The notes under the pieces are model-generated. The model was not told the DNA's origin. It was given only the letters and a program-made list of their open reading frames with translations, and did not search any database. From NCBI RefSeq assembly GCF_004764705.1, contig NZ_SHLX01000008.1, positions 186,001 to 250,000 of the forward strand: a stretch of 64,000 bases of DNA. The letters are read 5' to 3'. Source of the stretch: Paenibacillus cymbidii (lineage in GTDB: Bacteria; Bacillota; Bacilli; Paenibacillales; NBRC-103111). The position numbers and the translations under genes are program-made. Numbering within the stretch: the first letter of the stretch is position 1; every line of letters begins with the position of its first letter. Shown here one piece after another: positions 8,220 to 17,381 of this stretch.

Positions 8220-9659
8220 CTAGCGCCAGCGATAGGCGTCAGACGAACGGCTGCTGCGGCCCATCCCGAGGAACGTCACGATCCGGTTGACTACAAAAAC
8301 GATAGCCGACACAACCATCGCGTCGAAACAAACCTCGTACAGGAACAAGTGCTTCGACAAATCCGCTTCGCCGTCGCCGATCAGCGGCACCATCATCGCG
8401 ATCGCGCCGACAAGCGCAAGGACGAGGAACAACTCCGCCAGCAGCTTCCCGCGCCGGTCGACGCTGCGCAGGCGCAGCACGACAGCCGTCAGCACGTACG
8501 CCGCAAAGAAAAGAAACACGGCCGCGAACGAATGCGGCAGCTTGAGCTTGAATTTGCTCCACCAGCCGAACGTATGCGTCACGGCGCCGGGCTCGTGTCC
8601 GGCGCTCTTCGCGTAGTTGCCGAGGTACATCGGCCGGTTGTACATGCCGCTCTCCGCCGCGCGGTCCAGCTTCTGCAGAAAACGCGCCGGATGCTTCGCA
8701 TAGAACAGCGCCACCTTGACATGGCTGATTTTATCGTAAAACAACTGCTTCATCTGCGGGTCGTTCGGCTGCATCCCGGACCGCGGCGTAAAATAGTCGG
8801 TGCCCGCCAGCGACGCCAGAGCCGGATCGATCCCGAGCTCGCGCAAATCTTGCTGCGGGTCGGGCGAATCTTTTAAGATGCCGTAAAAGACGGTTTGGTA
8901 CTGATTGATGACCCGCAGCTCCTTCGGCGCGGCAAAGTAGGTCGCCAACGACAGCAGTACGAGCACAACCGAGCCGATGACGGTCGCGTTCCGCCAGGAG
9001 CGGTCCTCGCGCAGCCGCACGAGCCGGAAGCCGAGCAGCGCAATGGCAAGCCCGACGGGCGCGTATTGCAGCTTCGAACCGGCCAGCATGCATGCACAAA
9101 CGAAGAAGCCGGCCAGCAGCCAGCGCGAAGGCCGTTCCGCCGCGGCCAGAACGAAAGCGAAGCCGCCGGTCAGAAGCGCAAAAACGAAAGTAACCGGCTC
9201 GCCGAACAGCGAGTTGTAGTATGCGGCATACCCGACATCGGCGAAAATGAACACGAACAGCAGCGCGGCGATGAGCCGCACGGCCGGCAGCTTCAGCCCG
9301 CTGTTGCGCAGCAGCAAATACATGCCCGCGAGAAACAGCGCAATGTAAAGCGAGCCGAGCAGCCGGATGTCGAAGTCGGAAGAAAAGACGCGGCCGACCA
9401 GCGCAGCCGCGCCAACTACGATCAACTGTGTCGATATATACCCGCCGAGCCCCATTTGATGAAACGCGTATTGCAGATGAAAAAAACGGAAATATTTGTC
9501 CTCGAACGATTCGTCCGCTTGCAAGTAATCCAGCCCGACCGTGCGCATAATGCGCAAAAAATCGCCGTTGTCGGCAACGCCTATCGCCGGGTGCAGCATC
9601 ACGAGCCAGACGAGCAGTCCGGCGCAAACGAGCACTGCCCCTTTTTCCAACCTGTACAT
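8220..9659 (-). CDS. Polytopic membrane protein, probable GT-C type glycosyltransferase
   Basis: The 479-residue product has about ten hydrophobic segments. After the first membrane helix comes an Asp-containing loop (VADNGDFLRIM), and a large extracytoplasmic loop lies around residues 240-350. This is the plan of GT-C enzymes that use polyprenyl-linked sugars outside the membrane. The preceding gene on the same strand, 42 bases away, is a GtrB/CsbB-type polyprenyl-sugar synthase, and the two together resemble known cell-wall polymer glycosylation pairs. It is possibly of the WsfD-like family; that label and the substrate are uncertain. The start at 9659 has GGGGAGTG upstream. Confidence 0.7.
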   Translation of the reverse strand: MYRLEKGAVLVCAGLLVWLVMLHPAIGVADNGDFLRIMRTVGLDYLQADESFEDKYFRFFHLQYAFHQMGLGGYISTQLIVVGAAALVGRVFSSDFDIRLLGSLYIALFLAGMYLLLRNSGLKLPAVRLIAALLFVFIFADVGYAAYYNSLFGEPVTFVFALLTGGFAFVLAAAERPSRWLLAGFFVCACMLAGSKLQYAPVGLAIALLGFRLVRLREDRSWRNATVIGSVVLVLLSLATYFAAPKELRVINQYQTVFYGILKDSPDPQQDLRELGIDPALASLAGTDYFTPRSGMQPNDPQMKQLFYDKISHVKVALFYAKHPARFLQKLDRAAESGMYNRPMYLGNYAKSAGHEPGAVTHTFGWWSKFKLKLPHSFAAVFLFFAAYVLTAVVLRLRSVDRRGKLLAELFLVLALVGAIAMMVPLIGDGEADLSKHLFLYEVCFDAMVVSAIVFVVNRIVTFLGMGRSSRSSDAYRWR

Positions 9660-9701
9660 GCCGGTGTTGTCACTCCCCAGACTTGGCAGCAGGCGGTCGC
9701 A

Positions 9702-10739
9702 TCAGCCTGCAGGCACGCGAGCCGGTCCTTCGGCATCCTTCCGCTCCGGCGATTGCCCGCCGGCGCCCCCCGCCCGGCCAAGTTCTTTTTCGATCAAGTA
9801 AAGCGGCCGCCGCTTTACTTCCTTGTAAATTTTACCGATGTATTCGCCGATCAGGCCAAGCGCAACAAGCTGAATGCCGCCGATGAACCAGACCGACACC
9901 ATCAGGGACGCCCAACCCGACACCGTATTGCCGAGCAGCTTGCTGACGATTGCATAAATGCCGGCCAGCAGGCTGACGACGAACAGCCCGAAACCAGCGG
10001 CGGTCACCAGCCGGATCGGCGTTACGCTGAGCGACGTAATGCCGTCGAACGCGAAGCCGAGCATTTTTTTCAACGGGTATTTCGATTCGCCGGCGAATCG
10101 TTCGTGGCGGTCGTAATACACTTCGGTGGAGCGGAAGCCGATCATCGGCACGAGGCCGCGCAGAAACAGGTTTACTTCCTTGAACTTCTCCAGATGCTCC
10201 AGCGCGCGCCGGCTCATCAGTCGGTAATCGGCGTGGTTGTAGGTGATGTTTACCCCCATCGCCTTCATCAGACGATAGAAGCCGACCGCCGTGTTGCGCT
10301 TGAAGAACGTGTCGGTTTTGCGGCTTTGCCTGACGCCGTACACGATGTCGTACCCGCTGTGGTATCGCTGCATAAATTCACGAATCGCATCCACGTCGTC
10401 CTGCAGATCGGCATCGATCGAAATGACGCAGTCGCTCGTCTCCTTGGCAAGCATCAGTCCGGCCAGCAGCGCCCGTTGGTGGCCGGCGTTGCGCGCCAGC
10501 TTCAGCCCGGTCACGTACCGATTGCTTCCGTGGAACGATTCGATCATCGACCACGTCTTGTCGCGGCTGCCGTCGTCGACGAACAGCGCCACGCTTGTGC
10601 CGTGCACAAGCCGATCCGCGATCAGCCTGTCCAGCACGGCGGTAAGCCGCTTGACCGTCTCCGGCAGCACTTCTTCTTCATTGTAGCAAGGCACCACGAT
10701 CGTCAATCGCGGCAGCTTGTCCGTATCCGTTCCGCTCAC
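9702..10739 (-). CDS. Family 2 glycosyltransferase, polyprenyl-phosphate sugar synthase type (GtrB/CsbB-like)
   Basis: The 345-residue protein has an N-terminal GT2 domain (TIVVPCYNEEEVLPETV, the ISIDADLQDD acidic motif, LARNAGHQRAL) and two C-terminal membrane helices (about residues 235-260 and 270-295). Such enzymes charge undecaprenyl phosphate with glucose or GlcNAc on the cytoplasmic face. I chose the GTG at 10739 because GGGAAGGGAG lies eight bases before it. An in-frame ATG at 10775 is possible but has only a weak ribosome site. It would supply the sugar donor for the membrane protein encoded directly downstream. Confidence 0.88.
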   Translation of the reverse strand: MSGTDTDKLPRLTIVVPCYNEEEVLPETVKRLTAVLDRLIADRLVHGTSVALFVDDGSRDKTWSMIESFHGSNRYVTGLKLARNAGHQRALLAGLMLAKETSDCVISIDADLQDDVDAIREFMQRYHSGYDIVYGVRQSRKTDTFFKRNTAVGFYRLMKAMGVNITYNHADYRLMSRRALEHLEKFKEVNLFLRGLVPMIGFRSTEVYYDRHERFAGESKYPLKKMLGFAFDGITSLSVTPIRLVTAAGFGLFVVSLLAGIYAIVSKLLGNTVSGWASLMVSVWFIGGIQLVALGLIGEYIGKIYKEVKRRPLYLIEKELGRAGGAGGQSPERKDAEGPARVPAG

Positions 10740-10896
10740 AGCCTGGACTCCCTTCCCACTTTGTTCTTGTTTCATCTTATTGAAAAAGCAAGTCTTTGGC
10801 AAGCGGCCGGGTTCTGGACTTTCCGCTCCGGGTACGGCCACATGAAAACGGGTGCGTCCGCTGGGGACGACACCCGCTGTCATGGCAGCCAAACCG

Positions 10897-13440
10897 TCAG
10901 TTCGTAAACGTGAACGAATGCGTCGCCTTGTCCAGCTGCGCCGCATTAAGCTCCGTATCGACCGCTTCGTCGATGAGCGTCGTGATCGTGTAAGTGATGC
11001 CGGCTTTGCTGAACACCAGCTGCTGCGAGCGGAACGGAACGTCTTTCGTCTTGTACTTCCACGAGAACGATTTGCCGCTGGCGCCGTCAACCGTAATGTC
11101 GGCCCGTTCGACTTTGTAATTCGCGTCGATGCCTTCGTTTTTCGCGTGCGAGTCGTCGATCTTTTTGACCGCGTCGTCGAACGCCGTTTTTTCCGCCTTG
11201 ACCGTAAACGATCCTCCCGGAAACGAATACGTCGCAAGGCCGCTGGCAAGTTCGGCGTACTTGTCCTCGTCGATGCCGATCGTGCCGAGCATGCTGCGCA
11301 AGTTGGACCAAACTTCCGGCACTTCAATCGTGTAGCCGTATTTTTTGTTCCGGTAGACGACCGTTTTCGTCTGATCCGTCAGTTCGTCCTCATCCTGGAT
11401 GAAGCCGAGCGAAGAATCGACGTCGCCGCGCTCGATGCGGATCGTGTCGATCATTTTCAACTGATTGATGATGGCTGCTTGCTCGTCGAACGTATCGTCC
11501 TTGTCGTAATGCATCGTAATCGCGTATTTGTAGCCGTCCTTGACGAAGTACAGCCGCCGGTCGACCGACCATTCGCCGTCTCCCATCGTCGAAGAGAACG
11601 TATTCGATTTGCCTTTCAAAGCGCCTGCCGTAACGTCGGACACCCCTTCAATCTTGCTGTACGCTGCGGTGAAATGCGCTTCGAACATCTCTTGCTCGCG
11701 TTTCGCCCACGCTTCAAGCGTATCCCCTTCGGACAACGAGGTCACCTCGATCGACACCGATTCGTCGCCTCTTGCGGACGAATATTCATTGCCTCCGCTG
11801 CCGTAATTGTCGTCCGTCCAGTCGTTCGGCACGCTGATCGTGACGCCGTAGTCGTTGATGAATTCGCGGTAGCCTTCGAAGCTGGTCGAGATGTCCTTGA
11901 GCGACTTGTCCTTGGCGTCGAACGCCATCTGGAAGCTGTCGAGCAAATCTTTGTGGCTTTTGCTTTTCGAGCTGCTCTTGAACGCCTCTTCGCCGTTCAC
12001 GTACAAGCTGACCACGTATACCCGGCTGTCGTTAGCGTACCCCCGCGTCTCCATATACGTATCGCTTTCGGGATCCTTCATGATGACGCGGGCGTACGGC
12101 ACCGGCTCCTTGTCCATATATTGCTTGTCGAGCACGAGCGAACCGCCTGTCGGCGCAATCAACCGCAGCAAACCGAGCTTCGAAATTCCTTTCGTCTGCA
12201 GCTCGGATACGGCGATTCCCAAACCGAACTCGCCTTTGGCATCGTAGAAGTGGACGGAATCGCCCTTCTCCGACTGGTAGCTCTTCACCAGGCCGTTCGG
12301 GTATTTCATCGACCAGCCGAGCCGGCTGTCGCCGATCCGCGTTTTGCCCTGGTCTTCGTCGATGTTGGCGTCGTCCTTCGTGTCGAGCCACGTTTGTTTG
12401 CCGTACACTTTCTCTTCGCCGAGCGTCAATTCGCGTTCCGCCGTTACGGCGCCGGTCTTGACCGTCAGCTTCACTTTTTGGCCGGGGGCGTAATTTTTCA
12501 GCAGCTCGTTCAAGTCGACGACCGCGTTGACGGCCACGCCGTCGAATTTCACCAGCACGTCGCCCGCCTTCACCCCGCTGTCCGCCGCCGGCGAATCGGG
12601 ATCAACGAACGAAACGCGCAGCGCTTCTTCCGTCGGCAAGCCGACCACGGCTTCCCAGCTTTCCTCCAGCTCGAAGCCGAGCGACGGCCGGCGCACATGG
12701 CCATTGTCGAGAAATTGTTTGATGACGTACTGCACCGTATCGGAAGGAATGGCAAACCCGAGGTTGTCGATATCGGAATCCGCGTATTTGAGCGAATTGA
12801 TGCCGATCACTTCGCCCTTCATGTTGACCAGCGCGCCGCCGCTGTTGCCGGGATTGATCGCCGCGTCCGTCTGGATGAGCCGGTAGGTCGAGTTGACCGA
12901 GCGGTCGATGCCGCTGACGACGCCGTATGTAACCGAGTTGCGCAATGCAAACGAGATCGGCGTGCCGATGGCGATGACCGATTCGCCGACCTTGACGTCC
13001 GACTTGGCGGCAAATGCGGCCGGCCTCAGTCCTTTCGCCTCGATTTTCACCAGCGCCAGGTCGCTCTCTTCGTCCAGATGCGTCGTGCGGCCCGGATACT
13101 GCTTGCCGTCCGAGGTAACGACGACGATGTTCTTCATATCCTTGACCACGTGGGCGTTGGTTACGATCAGCCCGTCCTCGCGCACAACGACGCCGGTGCC
13201 GTGGGCAAGATCGAAGCGGCTGCTCGACCATGGGTTGCGCGAATCGGTCGGTTTGCCGATGATGGCGACGACCGACGGCGTCGTTTGGGCGATGATCGAT
13301 GTCAAATCCAGCGCGCCGGCGGGGGCGAGGACAGCGGGAGCCGCGTCGGCCCAGATCGTCCCGGCGGCAGCGTTCGTACCGCCCATAAGCAGCGTAAAAG
13401 CGAGAATACCGGTTGCGGTGCGTTTGCTTGCTCTTGCCAT
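10897..13440 (-). CDS. HtrA/DegP-like serine protease with long C-terminal extension
   Basis: The 847-residue product starts with a signal or anchor sequence (~8-28). A trypsin-like domain follows with the full triad His97 (TNAHVV), Asp127 (SDLALVK) and Ser200 (NPGNSGGAL), then a PDZ domain (~265-345). The unusual part is the remaining ~470 residues. They appear to contain three related beta-rich modules (about 375-510, 530-680, 705-845), each opening with a YG-x-x-I-x-VP-x-x-W-like strand as in PsbP-like domains. HtrA proteases handle misfolded proteins at the cell surface. The start at 13440 has GGGAGGATT upstream. It is probably secreted or membrane-tethered. Confidence 0.88.
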   Translation of the reverse strand: MARASKRTATGILAFTLLMGGTNAAAGTIWADAAPAVLAPAGALDLTSIIAQTTPSVVAIIGKPTDSRNPWSSSRFDLAHGTGVVVREDGLIVTNAHVVKDMKNIVVVTSDGKQYPGRTTHLDEESDLALVKIEAKGLRPAAFAAKSDVKVGESVIAIGTPISFALRNSVTYGVVSGIDRSVNSTYRLIQTDAAINPGNSGGALVNMKGEVIGINSLKYADSDIDNLGFAIPSDTVQYVIKQFLDNGHVRRPSLGFELEESWEAVVGLPTEEALRVSFVDPDSPAADSGVKAGDVLVKFDGVAVNAVVDLNELLKNYAPGQKVKLTVKTGAVTAERELTLGEEKVYGKQTWLDTKDDANIDEDQGKTRIGDSRLGWSMKYPNGLVKSYQSEKGDSVHFYDAKGEFGLGIAVSELQTKGISKLGLLRLIAPTGGSLVLDKQYMDKEPVPYARVIMKDPESDTYMETRGYANDSRVYVVSLYVNGEEAFKSSSKSKSHKDLLDSFQMAFDAKDKSLKDISTSFEGYREFINDYGVTISVPNDWTDDNYGSGGNEYSSARGDESVSIEVTSLSEGDTLEAWAKREQEMFEAHFTAAYSKIEGVSDVTAGALKGKSNTFSSTMGDGEWSVDRRLYFVKDGYKYAITMHYDKDDTFDEQAAIINQLKMIDTIRIERGDVDSSLGFIQDEDELTDQTKTVVYRNKKYGYTIEVPEVWSNLRSMLGTIGIDEDKYAELASGLATYSFPGGSFTVKAEKTAFDDAVKKIDDSHAKNEGIDANYKVERADITVDGASGKSFSWKYKTKDVPFRSQQLVFSKAGITYTITTLIDEAVDTELNAAQLDKATHSFTFTN

Positions 13441-13482
13441 TCGGCTATAATCCTCCCAAATAATGGATTCGTCTGCCTATTC

Positions 13483-13511
13483 AAATTACCATATGCAAGC
13501 CAATCTTTCAA
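13483..13511 (-). promoter_or_regulatory. Sigma-A promoter of the HtrA-like gene
   Basis: On the minus strand TTGAAA (13511-13506), a 17-base spacer and TAATTT (13488-13483) precede the start codon by about 40 bases. The -35 is a good match and the -10 a fair one. Confidence 0.5.
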
Positions 13512-13531
13512 TCCATTTGCGAGATTGGGAG

Positions 13532-13559
13532 AAAGAAAAACCCCACGCATGTGGGGTTT
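13532..13559 (-). terminator. Rho-independent terminator of the peptidase gene
   Basis: On the minus strand a stem AAACCCCAC-ATGC-GTGGGGTTT is followed by TTCTTTC. It begins nine bases after the peptidase stop. Confidence 0.8.
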
Positions 13560-13567
13560 GGGTCGCC

Positions 13568-14710
13568 TCACCGGCGCTTGCGTAGTTTGGCCGCCTCCTG
13601 CACGATGGCGATGATCGCCCGTGCGGTGTCAACGATATCGGCTGCGGCGATCGACTCTTCCTTCGTATGGATCTTTTGGTAGCCGACGGCCAGATTTACG
13701 GTCGGCACGCCAAGGCCGTTGAAGATGTTGGCGTCGCTGCCGCCGCCGGAATGGAAAGGGCGCGGCGTTTTGCCGATGGAGGCGAGCGCCGTCATGGCCA
13801 GCTGCACGACCGGCGAAGAAACGTCGTACTTGTAGGCCGGGTACACGATCGTGCTCGAGAAACTGGCCGCGGCGCCCATTTCCGCCGCCGCGGACTCGCT
13901 GGCCTGGCGCATGGCGGCCACTTGCCGCTCCAGCTTGGCATTGTCCAGGCTGCGCGCTTCCGCCTTCAGCACGACATGATCGCACACGACGTTCGTTGCG
14001 CCGCCGCCGGCGAAGCTGCCGATATTGGCCGTCGTTTCGTGGTCGATTCGGCCGAGCGGCATGCGCGATACCGCCTTGCTGGCTACCGTAATCGCGCTGA
14101 CGCCGTCCTCCGGGTTAACGCCCGCGTGAGCCGATTTGCCCATGATGACGATGTCGATTTTCGATTGCGCCGGCGCGGCAACCGCAATGTCGCCGACGCT
14201 GCCGCCCGAATCGAGCGCGAAGCCGAATTCCGCTTCCAGCCATTTGGCATCCATGGCACGGGCGCCGACGAGCCCGCTTTCTTCGCCGGCCGTAATGATG
14301 ATCTGGATGCGGCCGTGCCGGGTCCCTTGCTCCCGCATCGCCTGAATCGCTTCGAGAATGGCGGCGATGCCGGCCTTGTCGTCGCTGCCGAGAACCGTCG
14401 TGCCGTCGCTGCGGATGATGCCGTCTTCTCCAAGCTGCGGCTTGATGCCATTGCCCGGGGCGACCGTATCCATATGGCAGGTGAAAAAAATAACCGGCAC
14501 CTCCGCCCCGTCCGCCGTCGCTTCGAGCGTGCAAATCAAATTGCCTGCGCCGTGTCCGGTCGCCGCCGCCGTATCGTCTTCTGCGACACGCACGCCGAGC
14601 GCGGCGAACCGCCTTTTCAGCTCCGCCGCAATCGCCTGCTCGTGTTTCGTTTCGCTGTCCACGCGGACCAGCTCCATAAAGGTGCCGATCAGCCGCTCTT
14701 CCACAATCAT
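13568..14710 (-). CDS. PepT-like M20 metallopeptidase
   Basis: The 380-residue protein has M20 metal ligands in FTCHMDTV, GSDDKAG, ITAGEESG and the C-terminal HSGGGSDANIF segment. The family dimerisation insert has SAHAGVNPEDGVSAI. This is the peptidase T-like branch often listed beside bkd genes in Bacillus and Listeria, likely cutting small peptides in the cytoplasm with two zinc ions. The start at 14710 has GGGAGGAAAG upstream. It is divergent from the prli42-like gene, and the same pairing is known in Listeria near the Prli42 gene. Confidence 0.88.
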   Translation of the reverse strand: MIVEERLIGTFMELVRVDSETKHEQAIAAELKRRFAALGVRVAEDDTAAATGHGAGNLICTLEATADGAEVPVIFFTCHMDTVAPGNGIKPQLGEDGIIRSDGTTVLGSDDKAGIAAILEAIQAMREQGTRHGRIQIIITAGEESGLVGARAMDAKWLEAEFGFALDSGGSVGDIAVAAPAQSKIDIVIMGKSAHAGVNPEDGVSAITVASKAVSRMPLGRIDHETTANIGSFAGGGATNVVCDHVVLKAEARSLDNAKLERQVAAMRQASESAAAEMGAAASFSSTIVYPAYKYDVSSPVVQLAMTALASIGKTPRPFHSGGGSDANIFNGLGVPTVNLAVGYQKIHTKEESIAAADIVDTARAIIAIVQEAAKLRKRR

Positions 14711-14815
14711 CGCTCTTTCCTCCCGGGTGGCAAATGCGCTACAATGAAGAGAAGGTCTTGTCTCCACCCGCGCTCATTGCGACTATTATACGATACTCGG
14801 TAAGGAGTGAAACGC

Positions 14816-14920
14816 ATGTCCTCCCGCAAAGCATGGTTTCGCATCGTCGTTTGGCTGATGCTGGCCTCCATGGTGCTGTCCGTCGTGCTGGCGGCCGCCA
14901 GCTTCCTGTTCACCAACTGA
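14816..14920 (+). CDS. prli42: Prli42-like stressosome membrane miniprotein
   Basis: This 34-residue protein consists of a short basic N-terminus (MSSRKAWFR), one transmembrane helix and a two-residue tail. The spacing of the IVVWLMLASMVLSVVL helix matches Prli42, the miniprotein that tethers the stressosome to the membrane in Listeria. TAAGGAGTG precedes the ATG. Context supports it: it lies between a PepT-like peptidase gene and bkdB, the neighbourhood reported for Prli42. No stressosome rsbRST genes are in the window. Confidence 0.75.
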   Translation: MSSRKAWFRIVVWLMLASMVLSVVLAAASFLFTN

Positions 14921-14957
14921 TCCGCAGCGGCTCGCCGTACAGCCGCAGGCCGACAAC

Positions 14958-14990
14958 AGGCCGGAACGAGCTGATGCTCGTATCCGGCCT
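14958..14990. terminator. Hairpin between prli42 and bkdB (possible bidirectional terminator)
   Basis: AGGCCGGA-ACGAGC-TGAT-GCTCGT-A-TCCGGCCT forms a strong 14-pair stem between two converging genes. T tracts are poor on both sides, so termination strength is uncertain. Confidence 0.55.
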
Positions 14991-15008
14991 TATTGGCGTC
15001 TGCCTTAT

Positions 15009-16349
15009 TCAATACAGCTTCGTTTCCGGTCCGTAGCTTTCGAGGTTTTCCTTCACCCGCTGCAGGAATCGCCCGCAAATCACGCCGTCAAGAATACGGT
15101 GGTCGAGCGACAGGCACATGTTGGCCATGGAACGAACCGCGATCATGTCCTGGATCACGACCGGCTTCTTGACGATCGATTCGAACGTGACGATCGCCGC
15201 TTGCGGGTAATTGATGATCGGATACGACAGAATCGAACCGAATGACCCCGTGTTGTTGACGGTAAACGTGCCGCCCTGCATATCGGCCAAACCGAGCTTG
15301 CCGGCGCGCGCCTTTTTGGTCATGGCGTCGATTTCGCCCGCCAGGCCGGCGATGTTGAGCTGGTCGGCCTTTTTGATGACGGGGCTGAGCACCGAATCTT
15401 CCGTGCCGACAAGCAGCGACAGGTTGATATCTTTTTTGACGATAATTTTGTCGACGGCCCATACCGAGTTCATGATCGGGTAATCCTTAATAGCATTAAC
15501 GACCGCCTTGAGCACAAACGCCAAATACGTCAGATTGAAGCCTTCCTTGCGGATGAATTCGTCTTTCACCTTGTTGCGCAGCACGACAAGATTGGTCACA
15601 TCGACCTCGATCATCGTCCAGGCGTGCGGAATTTCCGTCACGCTCTGGCGGGTGCGGCTTGCAATCGCGCCGCGTGTCGGCGTCACGTCGATGATGTATT
15701 CGCCGCGGCCTTCGATCGTATGGTCCTTGGTGACGACTTGCGGGATCGCCGGCTCCTGCGACAAATGCAAGCCGGTCGTACGAACCGGAGCGCGCAGCGT
15801 CTCCGCCTGTGTCGGCATCGGCATCGTCTTCGGCGCGGCGATAGTCGGCGCCGCCGGGGCGCCCGCTGCCGGCACGCCGCGCTCGATGGCGTCAAGCACG
15901 TCCTTGCGCGTGATGCGGCCGCCCAGGCCGCTGCCGGACAGCTGCCGCAAATCGAGCCCGTGCTCGCCGGCCAGCTTCAGCACGGCCGGCGAATACCGCG
16001 CCGCCAGCGGCTCTTCCGCGCTTGCAACGACTGCGGGAGCGGCCGCCTCGACGGATGCCGCCTGCGGCGCCGCTCCGGCAAGCTCGGCGCCGGGCTCGCG
16101 GATGATGCAGATCGCTTCGCCGACTTCGGCGGTGCCGCCTTCCGCAACGAGCAGCTCGACGATCGTGCCTTCCACCGGGGACGGCATATCGGTGTTCACT
16201 TTGTCCGTAATCAGCTCGCAGAGGACGTCGTATTGCTCGACGTAGTCGCCCGGCTGTTTCAGCCATTTGCCGATCTGGGCCGATACGAGCGTCTCCGCCA
16301 GATGGGGGACCGTCACTTCCGTGCCGGATGAAGCCAATTTCTGATTCAT
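15009..16349 (-). CDS. bkdB: Branched-chain 2-oxoacid dehydrogenase E2 (dihydrolipoyl acyltransferase)
   Basis: The 446-residue E2 has a lipoyl domain (~10-88, lipoyl Lys50 in ITDKVNTD), an Ala-rich linker, a peripheral subunit-binding domain (~118-152, YSPAVLKLAGEHGLDL) and a catalytic acyltransferase domain with His417 and Asp421 in LDHRILDG. It transfers branched acyl groups to CoA, supplying primers for the iso and anteiso fatty acids typical of these bacteria. It is the last gene of lpdV-bkdAA-bkdAB-bkdB, 45 bases after bkdAB. Branched-chain specificity is inferred from the operon type. Confidence 0.92.
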   Translation of the reverse strand: MNQKLASSGTEVTVPHLAETLVSAQIGKWLKQPGDYVEQYDVLCELITDKVNTDMPSPVEGTIVELLVAEGGTAEVGEAICIIREPGAELAGAAPQAASVEAAAPAVVASAEEPLAARYSPAVLKLAGEHGLDLRQLSGSGLGGRITRKDVLDAIERGVPAAGAPAAPTIAAPKTMPMPTQAETLRAPVRTTGLHLSQEPAIPQVVTKDHTIEGRGEYIIDVTPTRGAIASRTRQSVTEIPHAWTMIEVDVTNLVVLRNKVKDEFIRKEGFNLTYLAFVLKAVVNAIKDYPIMNSVWAVDKIIVKKDINLSLLVGTEDSVLSPVIKKADQLNIAGLAGEIDAMTKKARAGKLGLADMQGGTFTVNNTGSFGSILSYPIINYPQAAIVTFESIVKKPVVIQDMIAVRSMANMCLSLDHRILDGVICGRFLQRVKENLESYGPETKLY

Positions 16350-16394
16350 GGAATTCCTCCTGATCGGGCAACCGGCCGATTACCGCGCGCCGGG

Positions 16395-17378
16395 TTAAAT
16401 TTGCGCCAGCTTGCGCATGGATTCCTTCGCCTTCATGACATTAGGCATAAAAAACTTTTCCGTCGTCGGGCTCATGCCGACCGCGGGCACGTCCAGTCCG
16501 GCCAACCGCATGATCGGCGCGTCCAGTTCGTAGAACAGTTGCTCGGCGATAATGGCCGCCACTTCGCCGCCAATGCCGCCGGTTTTGTTGTCTTCGTGGA
16601 TGATCAGCACCTTGCCCGTCGCCGCCGCGGCTTCCAGAATCGCCTCGACGTCCAGCGGCTGAAGCGTGCGCAGGTCGAGCACGTAGGTGCTGATGCCTTC
16701 CTCCTGCTCCAGCTCGGCCGCCGCTTTCATCGCGTGATGCACGGTAATGCCGTAAGTAATAACCGTAATGTCCGTTCCCGTGCGGCAAACGTTCGCCTTG
16801 CCGATCGGCACGATGAAGTCGTCGTCCGGCACCTCGTCGGTAATCGACAGATAACATTTCTTATGTTCGAAAAACAATACCGGATCCTGGTCGCGAATGG
16901 CAGCTTTCATCAGCCCTTTGGCATCGTACGGCGTCGCCGGCGCCACAAGCTTCAGGCCCGGCGTGCCGAAAAACACCGACTCCGGACATTGCGAGTGGTA
17001 GAGCGCTCCGCCGCCCGTCGCGCCGTAAGGAGCGCGGATTACGATGGGACAGCTCCAATCGCCGTTCGAGCGGTAATGGATTTTGGCCGCTTCGCTGATA
17101 ATCTGGTTCGTCGCCGGAAAAATGAAATCGGCGAACTGCATTTCCGCCACCGGACGCATGCCGTGCATCGCCGCGCCGATGGCGACGCCGGCGATCGCCG
17201 ATTCCGCAAGCGGGGTATCGAGCACGCGATCTTCGCCGAACATGTCGCGCAGCCCCTTCGTCGCATTGTTGACGCCGCCCTTGCCGACGTCCTCGCCGAG
17301 CACAAAGACGCTCTCGTCGCGCTGCATCTCTTCCTGCATCGCCGACCGGATCGCTTCCAAGTATGTGATGACCGCCAT
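16395..17378 (-). CDS. bkdAB: Branched-chain 2-oxoacid dehydrogenase E1 beta subunit
   Basis: The 327-residue transketolase-like beta subunit has the early Glu-Asp motif (VFVLGEDVGKGGVNNAT), FADFIFPATNQI, RAPYGATGGGALYHSQ and a C-terminal DLRTLQPLD segment. It forms the thiamine diphosphate site with the alpha subunit. It starts three bases after the bkdAA stop. Very high similarity to BkdAB-type sequences is evident in these motifs. Confidence 0.93.
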   Translation of the reverse strand: MAVITYLEAIRSAMQEEMQRDESVFVLGEDVGKGGVNNATKGLRDMFGEDRVLDTPLAESAIAGVAIGAAMHGMRPVAEMQFADFIFPATNQIISEAAKIHYRSNGDWSCPIVIRAPYGATGGGALYHSQCPESVFFGTPGLKLVAPATPYDAKGLMKAAIRDQDPVLFFEHKKCYLSITDEVPDDDFIVPIGKANVCRTGTDITVITYGITVHHAMKAAAELEQEEGISTYVLDLRTLQPLDVEAILEAAAATGKVLIIHEDNKTGGIGGEVAAIIAEQLFYELDAPIMRLAGLDVPAVGMSPTTEKFFMPNVMKAKESMRKLAQI

Positions 17379-17381
17379 GAC

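Noticed and set aside
8895..10907. 670-codon plus-strand open frame across the two glycosylation genes
   Set aside because: It runs antisense across two recognised genes and its composition is that of a reverse-strand shadow.
10852..13614. 920-codon plus-strand open frame opposite the HtrA-like gene
   Set aside because: It is antisense to a gene with a clear catalytic triad and PDZ domain, has no family features and an implausible Arg/His/Val-rich composition. Long antisense frames are expected in this GC-rich DNA.
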